Shown here: piece after piece, positions 21,966-31,833 of the stretch | How positions within the stretch are numbered: the stretch's first letter is position 1 | Layout of the letters: each line of letters starts with the position of its first letter | Made by a program: the position numbers and the translations under genes | Assembly: GCA_030646295.1 (NCBI GenBank) | Contig: JAUSND010000027.1 | Coordinates: 106,402 to 170,401, forward strand | Direction of reading: 5' to 3' | DNA from: Moraxellaceae bacterium | GTDB taxonomy: Bacteria; Pseudomonadota; Gammaproteobacteria; Pseudomonadales; Moraxellaceae | Length of the DNA: 64,000 bases | The notes under the pieces: model-generated | What the model was told of the DNA's origin: nothing | Database searches by the model: none | What the model saw: only the letters and a program-made list of their open reading frames with translations

Positions 21966-24900
21966 ATGCCTGATCTACGCAATGCCGAACGCCAGATTCT
22001 TTCGATGACCGTGCAGCTCATTGCACGAGGGGTCAATCGGCGCTCCTGCCGGATGAAGGATATCAGTCCTGGTGGTGCACTGCTGGAGCTGCCTGAGGCG
22101 GCTGACAGTGGAGATCGGTTGCTGAAGCGGGGTGACGTGGTCCTGCTTCGCATGTTTCTCGGGCAGGGGCAGGAGGCGCGCGAGCATGAGTTGCGAGCCC
22201 GTATTGCGCATGTGGATGCCCGGTTTCTCGGGATCAGTTTTTTTAATCCTGATGATGAAACGCTGGCCGTACTGTTGAGGGCAGCCGAGCGCTCCCCCGG
22301 GAAGGGTAGTGGAGGGCTGGATGCGACAGCCCGGGCGCTGATGGAGCAACTGGGTCAGGTGGTGACCGGATTTTGTCGTATCCGGCTTGCCGATTTTTTC
22401 AAGGCGGCTGAGGACGGACTTTTCCTGGCCTCCGATCATGCGCGTAGCAATACAGACCAGCGCATGTTCTTTGATGCCGTCACACTGCTGCGCAAGCAGC
22501 AGGCGGCGGTACGCTCCCGCTTCCTGGTTGCATTGCAGGAGTCGTTTTCCGACCCCGATGCTTCAACTCCGCGTACCAAGGCCCGCCCCGATGTTTCCGG
22601 CCTTGCGCTGGTCGACAAGGACCGGTTTGAGGAGTGGCTGATCGTCAAGGTCATTTCGAGCCGGGTTGAGGTCAGCTGCAGCAGTCAGCTGTTTGCCTTG
22701 CAGGTGCGTCTGGATGAGCTTGCCCGGGTTGGGGAGGGGCAGCATCAGCCCAACCTGTTTGCCCCGGCCCCTGTCTGTGAAGCGTTTCAGGATGCGATCA
22801 GTCTGCTGCGTCCATCCATGGAAATCGAGAAGGTTTACTACAAGGCATTCGAGGATACCGTTCTTGCGGGCTTTGACCGGCTTTATGACGGACTGAATGA
22901 AACGCTGGTGAAAAATGGCGTACTGACGGAGCTTGACCTGTCGCGCTATGTGCAGCGGCATGGCGAGGATCTTGAGGGTGCATCTTCGTCTGGATTGATT
23001 CCAGGCGCGTCCTCCGTTGGTGTGCCGGCACAACAGGCAGCTTCCGGTGTTACCGGGTACCCTGACGGTGCGTTTGACGATAAGTCTGACGGGGCTGCTG
23101 GCGAACCGTATGCCACCACAAACCGTATCAGCCAGGCCGATGGCACCGGCATGGCCATGACGCCGCCAGCGTCCATTCGCACACAGGCGCCACGTAGCGC
23201 CGCAGAGTTTCTGGAGCGCTCTTCCCAGAGTCCTGCCGTAGAGCGCTTTGAGTCTTCCCAGCGTGATGCCAAGGCGGCTGTCAGTGCACTCAAGCGTCTT
23301 TTTGAAATGCAGAATGTGAAGCGGGATATTGATTTTTCCCGGCCTTCAGGTGCAGTGGGTGCGGGTGAGGGCGGTTCTGTTGCAGTTGCCTCCGCGCCCT
23401 CGGTCTATTTTGAACTGCAGGATGTGCAGCAGAATTTCGGCCCGCTCAAATCGGCCGGCGGCGAGTGGAAGGCGGTGCTGGAGCGAATTGCTGCCGACAA
23501 GGGCAGCGCGTTGGCAGGAACGGTACTGTCCATCATCCAGATGTCTGAAGGTCTCCTGAAAACACTGTCGCAAAACCAGATTATCGGTGATCAGGCCAAG
23601 GGCTGGTTCCGGAAACTGGAGTTGCCGCTGCTGCATTCGCTGATGAATGATGATGATCTCTTTCAGCGCGATGATCATCCGGCCCGTCAGGTCCTGAACC
23701 GGCTTGCCCGTCTGGGTTTTCGTGATCATCCCCTGACGCGTGAGCAAGAGCAGGGCATCGACCAGATGGTTGACGAGATTGCCGGCCAGTTTGATACGAA
23801 CCCTGAGGTATTCGACAAGGCGCTGGGTGTACTTGAACCGATGGTCAAGCGCCAGGAGGTTTCTTACCAGCGCAATCTGGAGCGTGTGCGACAGCTGGCT
23901 GAGGGCGAGCACCGTCTGGAAAGTGCCAGGCAGCGTGTGCAGCTGATACTGGATGATCGTCTGGCTGGCAGAAAGGTGCCACAGCCGGTGCTGACACTCA
24001 TTGAGGCTGGCTGGCGTGATTTGCTGATCAAGACCCATCTTCGCCAGGGGGAAGAAAGCAAGTCATGGCTTGAGTATACGGGCGTGCTTGATGAGTTGAT
24101 CGCGATTGGTGCTGACGTTCATCGTGCGTTTGATTTGCGTGCGTTGCTCAGGCTGATCAAGGTGGGCCTGCAGGAGCTGGGTGATACCGGTGGGCGTCAG
24201 CAGCAGCAAGCGATCACCGAACTCAAGCAGCTGTTGTCGGGGCCGCAGCGATTGCTGGGGGATGTGGCCTGGACACAGGTGCCTGCCGTAAAGCCTCGTG
24301 AAGAGGCGGACGCAGCTGAGGAGCGTTGGCTGGAGAAGTGGATTGATCGTGCGCGCCGGCTGCAACTGGGTGACTGGATCGAGCTGCGGCATCGTGGTGA
24401 CGAGCGTGATCGCATGCGCCTTGCCTGGCGGGCTGCAAATGATGCGCGCTATGTCTTTGTGAATCATCAGGGTATCAAGGTTAATGATTTTACCCAGCGT
24501 GAGCTTGCTGCACTGATGCACACAGGGAATGCCCTTATTTTTGAAGGCGATGATGTGCCGGTGGTGGATGATGCGCTGGAGCGGGTGGTTCACCAGCTTT
24601 ATGATCAGCTGGCATGGCAGGCCATGCATGATGAACTGACGGGTCTCGTGAACCGGGCGGAGTTCACCCGGCAATTGCAGCGGGTGGTTGATGATGCCAA
24701 ACGCAAGCGCTCACGCCATGTTGTCGGGTATATCAATCTGGATCAGTTCAAACTCATCAATAGCACTTCCGGATTTGCAGCCGGAGACCAGTTGCTCAAG
24801 GATGTGGCGCATCTGTTTAACAAGGCGCTGAAGGCAAAAACGATTGTGGCCCGGCTGAATGCCGATGAGTTTGGTGTGCTGCTGGAAGATTGTGATCTTG

Positions 24901-25898
24901 GCAATGCCCAGCAACTGGTGAGTTTGCGTCTGGGTGAGCTGTCGGTGATGAAGTTCAGCTGGAATAACCAGGATTACAAGCTCACGGCCAGTGCCGGTCT
25001 GGTTGATATTACCTATACCAGTGAAAATGATGCCAACATACTGCGTGCAGCAGAGGAAGCGTGTGCACAGGCAAAAGCTGCTGGTGGTAATCGTATCCAG
25101 GTTTATCAGCCTGATTCGGAAGAGTTGACTCGTCGCGATAATGTCATGGTCTGGGTCGCCAAGCTCAATCAGGCTCTGGAGCAGGAGCGGCTGACGCTTC
25201 GCTGTCAGAGAATCCAGGCGGTCAATCCGGAGCGCTTCCGTGATGAGCTGCCACATTATGAAATCCTGATAGGCATGAGGGATGACGGGGGTGAGGACTT
25301 GCCGCCGAGCGAATTTGTGCAGGCGGCAGAACGCTATAACCGAATGCTGGCTGTGGATCGCTGGGTGGTGGACAGCGCCTTGCACTGGCTGAAGGATAAT
25401 CCCGAGAAGTTTGCCCGTATCGGCATGGTTTCCATCAATCTTTCTGGTCACTCCCTGTCTGATGCCCAGATGATGAGTTACCTGTTTGACCGTTTGCTTG
25501 AATATGGTCTGCCACCTGAAAAAATATGCTTTGAGATTACGGAGACAACGGCGATCAGTAATCTTCCTGATGCTGTTGATTTCATGCGTGAGATGAGAAA
25601 GGCGGGTTGCCGTTTTGCGCTGGATGACTTTGGTGCAGGGCATGCGACGTACAACTATCTCAAGCATCTGCCGCTTGATTTTGTGAAAATTGATGGTTCC
25701 TTCGTCAAGGATATTGCCACTGACGAGAATGACTTTGCCATGGTGCGCTCGATTAATGATCTTGCGCATTACATGGGGATACAGACGATTGCCGAGTACG
25801 TTGAAGACGAGGCCATTCTGGCGCGGCTTTCTGAAATCGGTGTGGATTATGCCCAGGGCTATGGCATTGAGCGGCCGCGCTGGCTGGACAGTCTCTGA
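21966..25898 (+). CDS. PilZ-DUF1631-GGDEF-EAL c-di-GMP signalling protein
   Basis: A 1310-residue cytoplasmic protein. Residues about 1-100 form a PilZ-like domain (SCRMKDISPGGALLEL). A long DUF1631 region follows (about 120-870, with AEDGLFLASDHARSNTDQRMFFDA). A GGDEF domain comes next, whose motif reads NADEF, so cyclase activity is doubtful. The C-terminal EAL domain has the EAL replaced by EIL but keeps the metal and catalytic positions (SINLSG, FEITET, DDFGAG, VKIDG, AEYVED). It probably degrades c-di-GMP. The ATG at 21,966 follows GAAGAAGGTTG. Confidence 0.88.
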   Translation: MPDLRNAERQILSMTVQLIARGVNRRSCRMKDISPGGALLELPEAADSGDRLLKRGDVVLLRMFLGQGQEAREHELRARIAHVDARFLGISFFNPDDETLAVLLRAAERSPGKGSGGLDATARALMEQLGQVVTGFCRIRLADFFKAAEDGLFLASDHARSNTDQRMFFDAVTLLRKQQAAVRSRFLVALQESFSDPDASTPRTKARPDVSGLALVDKDRFEEWLIVKVISSRVEVSCSSQLFALQVRLDELARVGEGQHQPNLFAPAPVCEAFQDAISLLRPSMEIEKVYYKAFEDTVLAGFDRLYDGLNETLVKNGVLTELDLSRYVQRHGEDLEGASSSGLIPGASSVGVPAQQAASGVTGYPDGAFDDKSDGAAGEPYATTNRISQADGTGMAMTPPASIRTQAPRSAAEFLERSSQSPAVERFESSQRDAKAAVSALKRLFEMQNVKRDIDFSRPSGAVGAGEGGSVAVASAPSVYFELQDVQQNFGPLKSAGGEWKAVLERIAADKGSALAGTVLSIIQMSEGLLKTLSQNQIIGDQAKGWFRKLELPLLHSLMNDDDLFQRDDHPARQVLNRLARLGFRDHPLTREQEQGIDQMVDEIAGQFDTNPEVFDKALGVLEPMVKRQEVSYQRNLERVRQLAEGEHRLESARQRVQLILDDRLAGRKVPQPVLTLIEAGWRDLLIKTHLRQGEESKSWLEYTGVLDELIAIGADVHRAFDLRALLRLIKVGLQELGDTGGRQQQQAITELKQLLSGPQRLLGDVAWTQVPAVKPREEADAAEERWLEKWIDRARRLQLGDWIELRHRGDERDRMRLAWRAANDARYVFVNHQGIKVNDFTQRELAALMHTGNALIFEGDDVPVVDDALERVVHQLYDQLAWQAMHDELTGLVNRAEFTRQLQRVVDDAKRKRSRHVVGYINLDQFKLINSTSGFAAGDQLLKDVAHLFNKALKAKTIVARLNADEFGVLLEDCDLGNAQQLVSLRLGELSVMKFSWNNQDYKLTASAGLVDITYTSENDANILRAAEEACAQAKAAGGNRIQVYQPDSEELTRRDNVMVWVAKLNQALEQERLTLRCQRIQAVNPERFRDELPHYEILIGMRDDGGEDLPPSEFVQAAERYNRMLAVDRWVVDSALHWLKDNPEKFARIGMVSINLSGHSLSDAQMMSYLFDRLLEYGLPPEKICFEITETTAISNLPDAVDFMREMRKAGCRFALDDFGAGHATYNYLKHLPLDFVKIDGSFVKDIATDENDFAMVRSINDLAHYMGIQTIAEYVEDEAILARLSEIGVDYAQGYGIERPRWLDSL

Positions 25899-25914
25899 CA
25901 GGCCAACTGACGCC

Positions 25915-25950
25915 CATGAAAAATGCCCCTTTTACGGGGCATTTTTCATG
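25915..25950. terminator. Bidirectional terminator between EAL gene and yceI-like gene
   Basis: CATGAAAAATGCCCC perfectly mirrored by GGGGCATTTTTCATG with a 6-nt loop, between converging genes. Confidence 0.9.
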
Positions 25951-25963
25951 GGGGCCAAGAGGG

Positions 25964-26614
25964 TTACCTGGTGGCGGCTTTCTGTGCGGCTGCCTGCTTT
26001 TCCAGGGCTTTCTGATACGCCTGTGTTTCAATTGCCTCGACCGTGATCCTGATATCCAGATCATCACTGACGACAGGGGTGTACTTGCCCATGTTGAAAT
26101 CTGAACGCCTGATGGTGGCGGTAGCCTCAAAGCCGGCTGCGGCGGCATTGTCATAAAACGGGTGCGGGCCGATGGTGTTTGCCCGGGCTTGCAGTTTTAC
26201 CGGTTTGGTAATGCCGTTGACCGTCAGGTTGCCCAGCAGGGTGAATGTGCGTTTCTGGCGCTGTATGTCACGAATGCCAGTGCTCTTGAACGTGACGACT
26301 GGATGCTCTGCTGTCTTGAAGTAGTCACCCGAGTTGATCAGGTGGTCGTTAAGCAGGGGCACAAAACTGTCTACGGATTTCACCGGCATGGTGACCTCTA
26401 CCGAGGACTTTTCCGGCTGGTCATGATTGCCGGTAATGGTGCCGCTGATGTCGCGGAATATGGCGCCCGGGTTGGAGAAGCCGACATGGCTCCAGCTGAA
26501 GTACACCTGGGTGTGTGTCGGGTCAACGGTATAGGTCACTACCTTCTCGGCCATGGCGGCCAGGCTGACGCTGGCGAGTGTGCTGGCAATGAACAGGTCA
26601 CGGATGAGTTTCAT
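25964..26614 (-). CDS. YceI family periplasmic protein
   Basis: A 216-residue lipocalin-like protein with a Sec signal peptide (cleavage near AMA-EK, residue 22) and the family features DPTHTQVYFSWSHVGFSNP and AEHPVVTFKSTGI. YceI relatives bind isoprenoid-type lipids in the periplasm. An alanine- and lysine-rich C-terminal tail is unusual but short. The start at 26,614 has GGAGGCC in front. Confidence 0.9.
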   Translation of the reverse strand: MKLIRDLFIASTLASVSLAAMAEKVVTYTVDPTHTQVYFSWSHVGFSNPGAIFRDISGTITGNHDQPEKSSVEVTMPVKSVDSFVPLLNDHLINSGDYFKTAEHPVVTFKSTGIRDIQRQKRTFTLLGNLTVNGITKPVKLQARANTIGPHPFYDNAAAAGFEATATIRRSDFNMGKYTPVVSDDLDIRITVEAIETQAYQKALEKQAAAQKAATR

Positions 26615-26913
26615 GAGGCCTCCTGGCGGTTGTCTGTGTCAACAGGATGCTGGCACAGCCCTTGCGGCAAGCGCAGGGTGGTTTTGTTCCCGGATTGTTA
26701 ATGGTTGCTTTGTCAGCTCACAGAATAGCTGCCCTGTGGATACTTTCACGGGTGATGTGAGCGTTTTGGTCAGGGGATGCTGTCATTGTGACCCTTGGCT
26801 CACTCTGTAACCATCATGCTCCTGCCGGCAGGAGCCCGTTCCATACTCCTGCCGCCTGCCACCATGCCGTTGTCTTTGCGGGTTTCATGGTTCGATATGC
26901 CGGGAGAATGATG

Positions 26914-28023
26914 ATGAGTGATGCCCTGTTTGACCTGTCCCTGACAGAAGACCAGCGCATGACCCGTGAATCGCTGAAGCGGTTTGCCGGGGATGTGCTG
27001 CGGACGCAGGGGCGGCCTGCAGATGATGCGGGTATGACGCCAGCGGACTTTTATGCCCGTACCCAGGATCTGGGCTTGACCCTGATGCCCATCCCTGAGG
27101 ATTTTGGCGGTGCCGGTGCGCCACGTTCACCGGTATCGAATGTGCTGGCACTGGAGGACATGGCCTGGGGCGACATGTCGCTGGCACTGGGCACGATCAC
27201 ACCGCTGTCGGTGGTCAACCTGTTGCTGGATCAGGGCTCGGCTGCCCAGCAGGAACACTACCTTGCCCGGTTGGCCAGTGAATCCTTTGTCCCGGCCACC
27301 ATTGCCCTGATGGAGCCGCGTGCACGCTTTGATGCGACCGATATCCGCACTACCGCACGCCGCGATGGCGACAGTTATGTGCTGGATGGCGAAAAGTCGA
27401 TGGTGATTCTGGGAGCCAGTGCCGAGTTCATTGTCGTGGTAGCGACAGTGACAGGTGAGGGCGCGGCGGCCTTCATTGTAGAAAGGGGGGCCGAGGGCCT
27501 GCAGGTATCGCCGGAGGCGCTGATGGGGCTGCGTGCGGTCGAGGTAAGCCGCATCGTTCTTGCGGGTGTTCGTGTACCCGCATCGGCCCGAGTGGGCGAG
27601 GCAGAAAAGCAGTTTGATATTGAGCGTCTGGTGGATCTGGGTCGTATCGGGGCCTGTGCACTGGCGGTCGGCACCTGTCAGGCAGTGCTCGATTATGTCG
27701 TGCCCTATGTGAATGACCGAGTGGCCTTTGGCGAGCCGATTTCGCATCGCCAGTCCGTGGCCTTCATGGTGGCCAATATTGCCATTGAACTTGATGCCAT
27801 GCGCTTGCTGACCTTGCGTGCCGCTTCGCGTGCCGAACAGGGGCTGCCATTCCACAAGGAAGCCTATCTGGCGCGTGTGCTGTGTGCGGAGAAGGCCATG
27901 GAAATCGGCACCAACGGTATCCAGTTGCTGGGCGGTGCCGGCTTCCTGCGAGAACATCCCTGCGAGCTTTTCTATCGCAATCTGCGTGCCATTGGCGTCC
28001 TTGAAGGCGCGGCACTGGTCTGA
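26914..28023 (+). CDS. Acyl-CoA dehydrogenase family protein
   Basis: A 369-residue flavoprotein with N-, middle and C-terminal acyl-CoA dehydrogenase domains. It keeps GLEG-like GVLEGAALV at the extreme C-terminus, where the catalytic glutamate would sit, but ends there without the usual last helix. Three ATGs occur in a row (26,908-26,916); the third fits GGGAGA spacing best. The CDS is followed 15 bases later by a second dehydrogenase and probably shares its transcript. Confidence 0.88.
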   Translation: MSDALFDLSLTEDQRMTRESLKRFAGDVLRTQGRPADDAGMTPADFYARTQDLGLTLMPIPEDFGGAGAPRSPVSNVLALEDMAWGDMSLALGTITPLSVVNLLLDQGSAAQQEHYLARLASESFVPATIALMEPRARFDATDIRTTARRDGDSYVLDGEKSMVILGASAEFIVVVATVTGEGAAAFIVERGAEGLQVSPEALMGLRAVEVSRIVLAGVRVPASARVGEAEKQFDIERLVDLGRIGACALAVGTCQAVLDYVVPYVNDRVAFGEPISHRQSVAFMVANIAIELDAMRLLTLRAASRAEQGLPFHKEAYLARVLCAEKAMEIGTNGIQLLGGAGFLREHPCELFYRNLRAIGVLEGAALV

Positions 28024-28038
28024 GGTCAGGAGAACAAC

Positions 28039-29241
28039 ATGATCAATCTCGAAATCCCGGGCAAGTTGCAGAATGTGCAGAACATGGCCCGCATGCTGGC
28101 CGTTCAGGTTTTTCGTCCCATTACCCGCAAGTACGACAAGGCCGAGCATGCAAAGCCGGTCGAGCTGTATCCGATCGCAGAAATGCTGCGTAGCCAGATG
28201 CGTGGTGGTGAAAAGAAAACGGGTGGCGAGCCATCCACGGCGACGACCATGGCCACAAAGAACGGCCAGAACATGATGGCGGTACTCGGTACTGCGGAAA
28301 TGTCATGGGGTGATGTTGCCATGGGCGTGGCAACGCCGGGCATCGGTCTGGGCAATGCCGCCATATCGGCGGTAGGAACCCCGGAGCAGCAGGAGCAGTA
28401 CGGCAAGCTCTGGTGTGCCATGGCCATCACCGAACCGGGCGCCGGTTCGGATACGGCCAACCTCTCGACGCATGCGCGGCTGGATGGCGAGGAGTGGGTG
28501 CTCAATGGTGAAAAGATTTATGTGACCGCCGGCAACTTCTGCGATGCCGTGGTGGTGTGGGCCACGCTGGACAAGTCGCTGGGCAAGCGCGCCATCAAGT
28601 CCTTCATCGTGCCCAAGGGCACACCGGGCATGGAGGTGGTGCGTCTGGAGCCGAAGATGGGCTTCCGTGTCTCTGATACGGCTGCCATCACCTTTACCGA
28701 TTGCCGCATTCCCAAGGCCAATGTGCTGGGCTCGCCGGAAATCGCCGAGGATGCGAGAAAGGCACTGGGTGGTGCCATGCAGACCTTCGACAATACGCGT
28801 CCGATGGTGGCGGCCATGTCGCTTGGTGTGGCCCGCGCAGCGCTGGATCTGCTGCTGGAGATGCTGGCGAAGGAAGATTTTGTGCCGGGCTATGACAAGA
28901 GCCTGTGGAACGCCAGTGCCCTGGAAGCGGAAATCTATCGCATGGAGGCGGATTACGAGGCTGCACGCCTGCTGGCCCTGAAGGCGGCCTGGATGGCAGA
29001 CAACAAGTTGCCGAACTCCAAGGAAGCATCCATGTCCAAGGCCAAGGCCGGGCGCATGGGTAATTACGTCACGCTGCGCTGTGTGGAGCTGTGCTCGACA
29101 CTGGGTTACAGCGAAGAGTATCTGCTGGAGAAGTTTGCCCGTGACTCGAAGATTCTCGATATCTTTGAAGGCACACAGCAGATCCAGCAGCTGATCGTGG
29201 CACGGCAGGTGCTGGGGTTGTCGTCGTCGCAGCTGAAGTAA
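28039..29241 (+). CDS. Acyl-CoA dehydrogenase
   Basis: A 400-residue acyl-CoA dehydrogenase with the FAD/substrate motif AITEPGAGSD (about residues 130-139), ARAALDLLLEM in the C-terminal domain, and IFEGTQQIQQLIVARQVLG near the end, which contains the catalytic glutamate position. It starts fatty-acid or branched acyl-CoA oxidation, passing electrons to ETF (etfBA at 9960). AGGTCAGGAG precedes the ATG. Chain-length preference cannot be read. Confidence 0.92.
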   Translation: MINLEIPGKLQNVQNMARMLAVQVFRPITRKYDKAEHAKPVELYPIAEMLRSQMRGGEKKTGGEPSTATTMATKNGQNMMAVLGTAEMSWGDVAMGVATPGIGLGNAAISAVGTPEQQEQYGKLWCAMAITEPGAGSDTANLSTHARLDGEEWVLNGEKIYVTAGNFCDAVVVWATLDKSLGKRAIKSFIVPKGTPGMEVVRLEPKMGFRVSDTAAITFTDCRIPKANVLGSPEIAEDARKALGGAMQTFDNTRPMVAAMSLGVARAALDLLLEMLAKEDFVPGYDKSLWNASALEAEIYRMEADYEAARLLALKAAWMADNKLPNSKEASMSKAKAGRMGNYVTLRCVELCSTLGYSEEYLLEKFARDSKILDIFEGTQQIQQLIVARQVLGLSSSQLK

Positions 29242-29255
29242 GTTGTTATTGCTGC

Positions 29256-29290
29256 AATAAAAAAGCCGGCTATATGCCGGCTTTTTTATT
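29256..29290. terminator. Bidirectional terminator between acyl-CoA dehydrogenase and ybiB
   Basis: AATAAAAAAGCCGGC paired with GCCGGCTTTTTTATT over a 5-nt loop, between converging genes; a perfect 15-bp stem. Confidence 0.92.
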
Positions 29291-29295
29291 CGTGA

Positions 29296-30297
29296 TCAAA
29301 GCGCGGAACGGTCGCGCTGTTCCCACCACGTGCGTGCCATGGCCAGTGCTTCTTCCTGCGTACCGGCTTTCTGCAGGCTGCGCAGGGCCAGGGCGAGGGT
29401 GCCAATCACGGCCATCTCGCCGTATTCGTGGGATTTGTTGCCACGCCACACCGCCAGAAAGTCCTCCAGCACAAATTCTTCTTCCGGGGCATGACGGCTC
29501 TGGAACAGCATCGGCCATTCTTCTTCGGTCAGTTCGCCATTCACGATGCGCTTGGCCAGGCAACTGCCGTCCGGATTGCGCTCGATCTCGCCGCCTTCGC
29601 CCTTGATGACACAGCTGTTGCGATAGCCGAGCAGGTTGGCGGCGGCCTGATGCGACTCGCGGTAGGCCGGATGAAAGATGGCCTGCAGCACGCAGGGGGC
29701 GTCCAGCGGATTGAGCAGGCGCGACAGGGTATGCACCGGTGAGCGCAGGCCCATGACATTGCGCAGGTCAATCATGTCGCCCATTGGCGGGCACAACTGC
29801 TGCAGGGACAGATAGGCAAAGCCGGTGTTCTGCATGGCCGTGCGTACGTTGCTCCAGTCATGGCAGATCGCCATGTTGAGGGTGGGCAGCAGGCTTTCGG
29901 TGTACAGGCGGTTGAGGGTGTGGCCGCTGGCACCGTGCATGAACACCCGCACACCATTGGCCACCAGCAGCTTCACGGCAAACAGGAACCAGGGATAGTG
30001 CTTGCGCTTGCCGGCATAGGAGGACCAGTCGAGGTCCACCGCAATATCGCGTGGGGCCTGCATGTAATCGCGGGCGGCGGCAACAAAGCCGGCCAGCTCC
30101 TCGGGACTTTCTTCTTTTACCCGCAGCAGCATCAGGAAGGCACCCAGCTGCACATCAAGGACTTCGCCACGCAGGATCATGCCCATGGCGGTCCGGGCCT
30201 CCTCGAAGGAGAGCGAGCGTGAGCTGGTCTTGCCCTTGCCGAGAATGCGGACGTATTGCGCAAACGGGTGCTCGGCGTCGCGGTAGATGTTTTTCAT
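29296..30297 (-). CDS. ybiB: YbiB/TrpD2-type phosphoribosyltransferase-fold protein
   Basis: A 333-residue protein of the anthranilate phosphoribosyltransferase fold, YbiB type (start EHPFAQYVRILGKGK, then EARTAMGMILRGEV). E. coli YbiB binds nucleic acid rather than making anthranilate derivatives; a LexA-regulated DNA-binding role is known there. It is last in the tusDCBE operon. A GTC-separated ATG at 30,303 is an alternative start. Confidence 0.87.
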   Translation of the reverse strand: MKNIYRDAEHPFAQYVRILGKGKTSSRSLSFEEARTAMGMILRGEVLDVQLGAFLMLLRVKEESPEELAGFVAAARDYMQAPRDIAVDLDWSSYAGKRKHYPWFLFAVKLLVANGVRVFMHGASGHTLNRLYTESLLPTLNMAICHDWSNVRTAMQNTGFAYLSLQQLCPPMGDMIDLRNVMGLRSPVHTLSRLLNPLDAPCVLQAIFHPAYRESHQAAANLLGYRNSCVIKGEGGEIERNPDGSCLAKRIVNGELTEEEWPMLFQSRHAPEEEFVLEDFLAVWRGNKSHEYGEMAVIGTLALALRSLQKAGTQEEALAMARTWWEQRDRSAL

Positions 30298-30328
30298 GAC
30301 CATGGGGGCAGTCTCACGATGTCACGGT

Positions 30329-30646
30329 TCAGATGCAGTTGGCGGGTTTTGGCAAGCCGGCAATTCTGGCAATTGTCTTGGCAGGCGTGCCTGGAAACAA
30401 CTGCATGACATAAATGCTGGTGGCTTTGTCCGGGCCGAGTTGCTGTGCCAGATATTTCATGAGCGGACGTGTGGCTGGTGACAGCTCATACTGTGCATAG
30501 AATTGGCGGATGGCATGCAGGATTTCCCAGTGGGCGGGCGTCAGTGCAATACCATCATGGGCGGCGATTTCAGTCGCGAGGCTTTCTGTCCACGTGGTGT
30601 GATCACGCAGATAGCCTTCGCTGTCGAAATCATCGCCGGCGCTCAT
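30329..30646 (-). CDS. tusE: Sulfurtransferase TusE (DsrC family)
   Basis: A 105-residue DsrC/TusE protein with the essential penultimate cysteine in the C-terminal PKPANCI. It accepts persulfide from TusBCD and passes it to MnmA for 2-thiouridine at the tRNA wobble base. The start overlaps tusB by four bases (ATGA); a longer open frame upstream is inside tusB. Confidence 0.92.
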   Translation of the reverse strand: MSAGDDFDSEGYLRDHTTWTESLATEIAAHDGIALTPAHWEILHAIRQFYAQYELSPATRPLMKYLAQQLGPDKATSIYVMQLFPGTPAKTIARIAGLPKPANCI

Positions 30647-30930
30647 GCAGCACTCCAGTTCAGCGACTTGTCGTAGCGCACGCACAGATCGACATAGCCG
30701 GCATGGTCGATCAACTGGATGGAGTCGGGCCAAAGGGATTGCAGGCCACGGGCTATCACATCCGGCTTGAGCGCATACAGGGGGGCCGTCAGGCCGGTTG
30801 CCGGTTGCACGCCGGCATAGACACCATCACCCGTCAGCAGGATGCCGTCATCAGGCCCCAGCAGCCGGCGCAGGCTGCTGAATGTTTCTGCTGATTGCGG
30901 AGAGCAGCTCACGATGTGCAGGGTGCTCAT
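30643..30930 (-). CDS. tusB: Sulfurtransferase complex subunit TusB
   Basis: A 95-residue DsrH/TusB-type protein (start MSTLHIVSCSPQSAETF, with LTGDGVYAG). It forms the TusBCD complex of the tRNA sulfur relay. It is coupled to tusE by overlap and lies 40 bases behind tusC. Divergence is high in this family, so identification relies on both sequence and operon. Confidence 0.87.
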   Translation of the reverse strand: MSTLHIVSCSPQSAETFSSLRRLLGPDDGILLTGDGVYAGVQPATGLTAPLYALKPDVIARGLQSLWPDSIQLIDHAGYVDLCVRYDKSLNWSAA

Positions 30931-30970
30931 TCATTTCCTCCGGGGAAGTCTTGCGATCTGGTGCATCGCA

Positions 30971-31327
30971 TCAGAAGCGCAGTACGGAATGCTGTGTCGC
31001 CACCAGTTCACGCAGGGCATCTGCTTCCAGCACCGTCACTGGCAGGCCGAGTTGTTCGTGTTCAAGGCCGCGCTCACGCAGGGAGTCGGCATCGGCATAG
31101 ATGTGCTCGATATCGTACAGCGGCAGGGCGCCGAGCTGGGCGATCAGCGTTTTGCGCTCCAGTGCCTGTCCCTGCTGTTCCGGCAGCAGTTGCCAGACGC
31201 CATCCCCCTGGAACAGCAGGCTGACGGTTTGCCCGAAGGCGGCGCACACAAGGGCGGCATCGAGTGTTTCCGAGGGAGACTCGCTGCCGTAGGGCGCCTT
31301 GTGCTGGATAAAGAGGATTTTTTTCAT
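30971..31327 (-). CDS. tusC: Sulfurtransferase complex subunit TusC
   Basis: A 118-residue DsrF/TusC-type protein starting MKKILFIQHKAPYGS, the family's characteristic N-terminus. An upstream in-frame start at 31,351 overlaps tusD's end and is less likely. It is the middle member of the TusBCD hexamer. Confidence 0.9.
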   Translation of the reverse strand: MKKILFIQHKAPYGSESPSETLDAALVCAAFGQTVSLLFQGDGVWQLLPEQQGQALERKTLIAQLGALPLYDIEHIYADADSLRERGLEHEQLGLPVTVLEADALRELVATQHSVLRF

Positions 31328-31340
31328 GGTGTGGGCCTCT

Positions 31341-31727
31341 TCATGACACAAAGCTCACGACACGATCCGCCGTGACCAGTGACTCGGCCAGTTGGCCCAG
31401 CCCGCTGATGATGAAGCCGGGGGCCAGGTTTGCCACGGGCTTTTCAAAACGGCGGGCATTGTCGGCGTCGATCACGCCGCGCTTGAGCGCGGCGGCCACA
31501 CAGATCACCAGCTCGGTGCCACTACTGGACAGGGCGAACCAGCGTGCGGCCAGATTGGCTTCATCCTGTGGCGGAGTATTGAGCAGGTTGCCGTGCAGTA
31601 CGCCGTCTCCGTAGAAGAAAACGCGTTCGATCACGTGGCCACGGGCGCGTGCCGCTTCACAAAAGTGCAGGGCATGCCAGGCTTGTTCGTGCAGTGGAGG
31701 CGCAGTAACGAGGAGAGCGAAGTTCAT
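31341..31727 (-). CDS. tusD: Sulfurtransferase complex subunit TusD
   Basis: A 128-residue DsrE/TusD protein. The likely sulfur-carrying cysteine is in ELVICVAAALKRGV (about residue 78), matching the active cysteine of TusD. Start at 31,727 (MNFALLVTAPP); the frame extends to 31,796 without family similarity. First gene of tusDCBE-ybiB. Confidence 0.92.
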   Translation of the reverse strand: MNFALLVTAPPLHEQAWHALHFCEAARARGHVIERVFFYGDGVLHGNLLNTPPQDEANLAARWFALSSSGTELVICVAAALKRGVIDADNARRFEKPVANLAPGFIISGLGQLAESLVTADRVVSFVS

Positions 31728-31833
31728 GGCGGCGCGCACAGGGAAATGGTGGAAGCGGCATCCGTTTCCAGATGGATTATGGTAATCCAATGCCAACCGA
31801 CATGTATATGAAGGTCAAGGCCCGGCACGGGGT

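Noticed and set aside
24711..25769. Long minus-strand frame inside the GGDEF-EAL gene
   Set aside because: Antisense of a confident domain protein, low-complexity His/Gln-rich composition, and no ribosome site.
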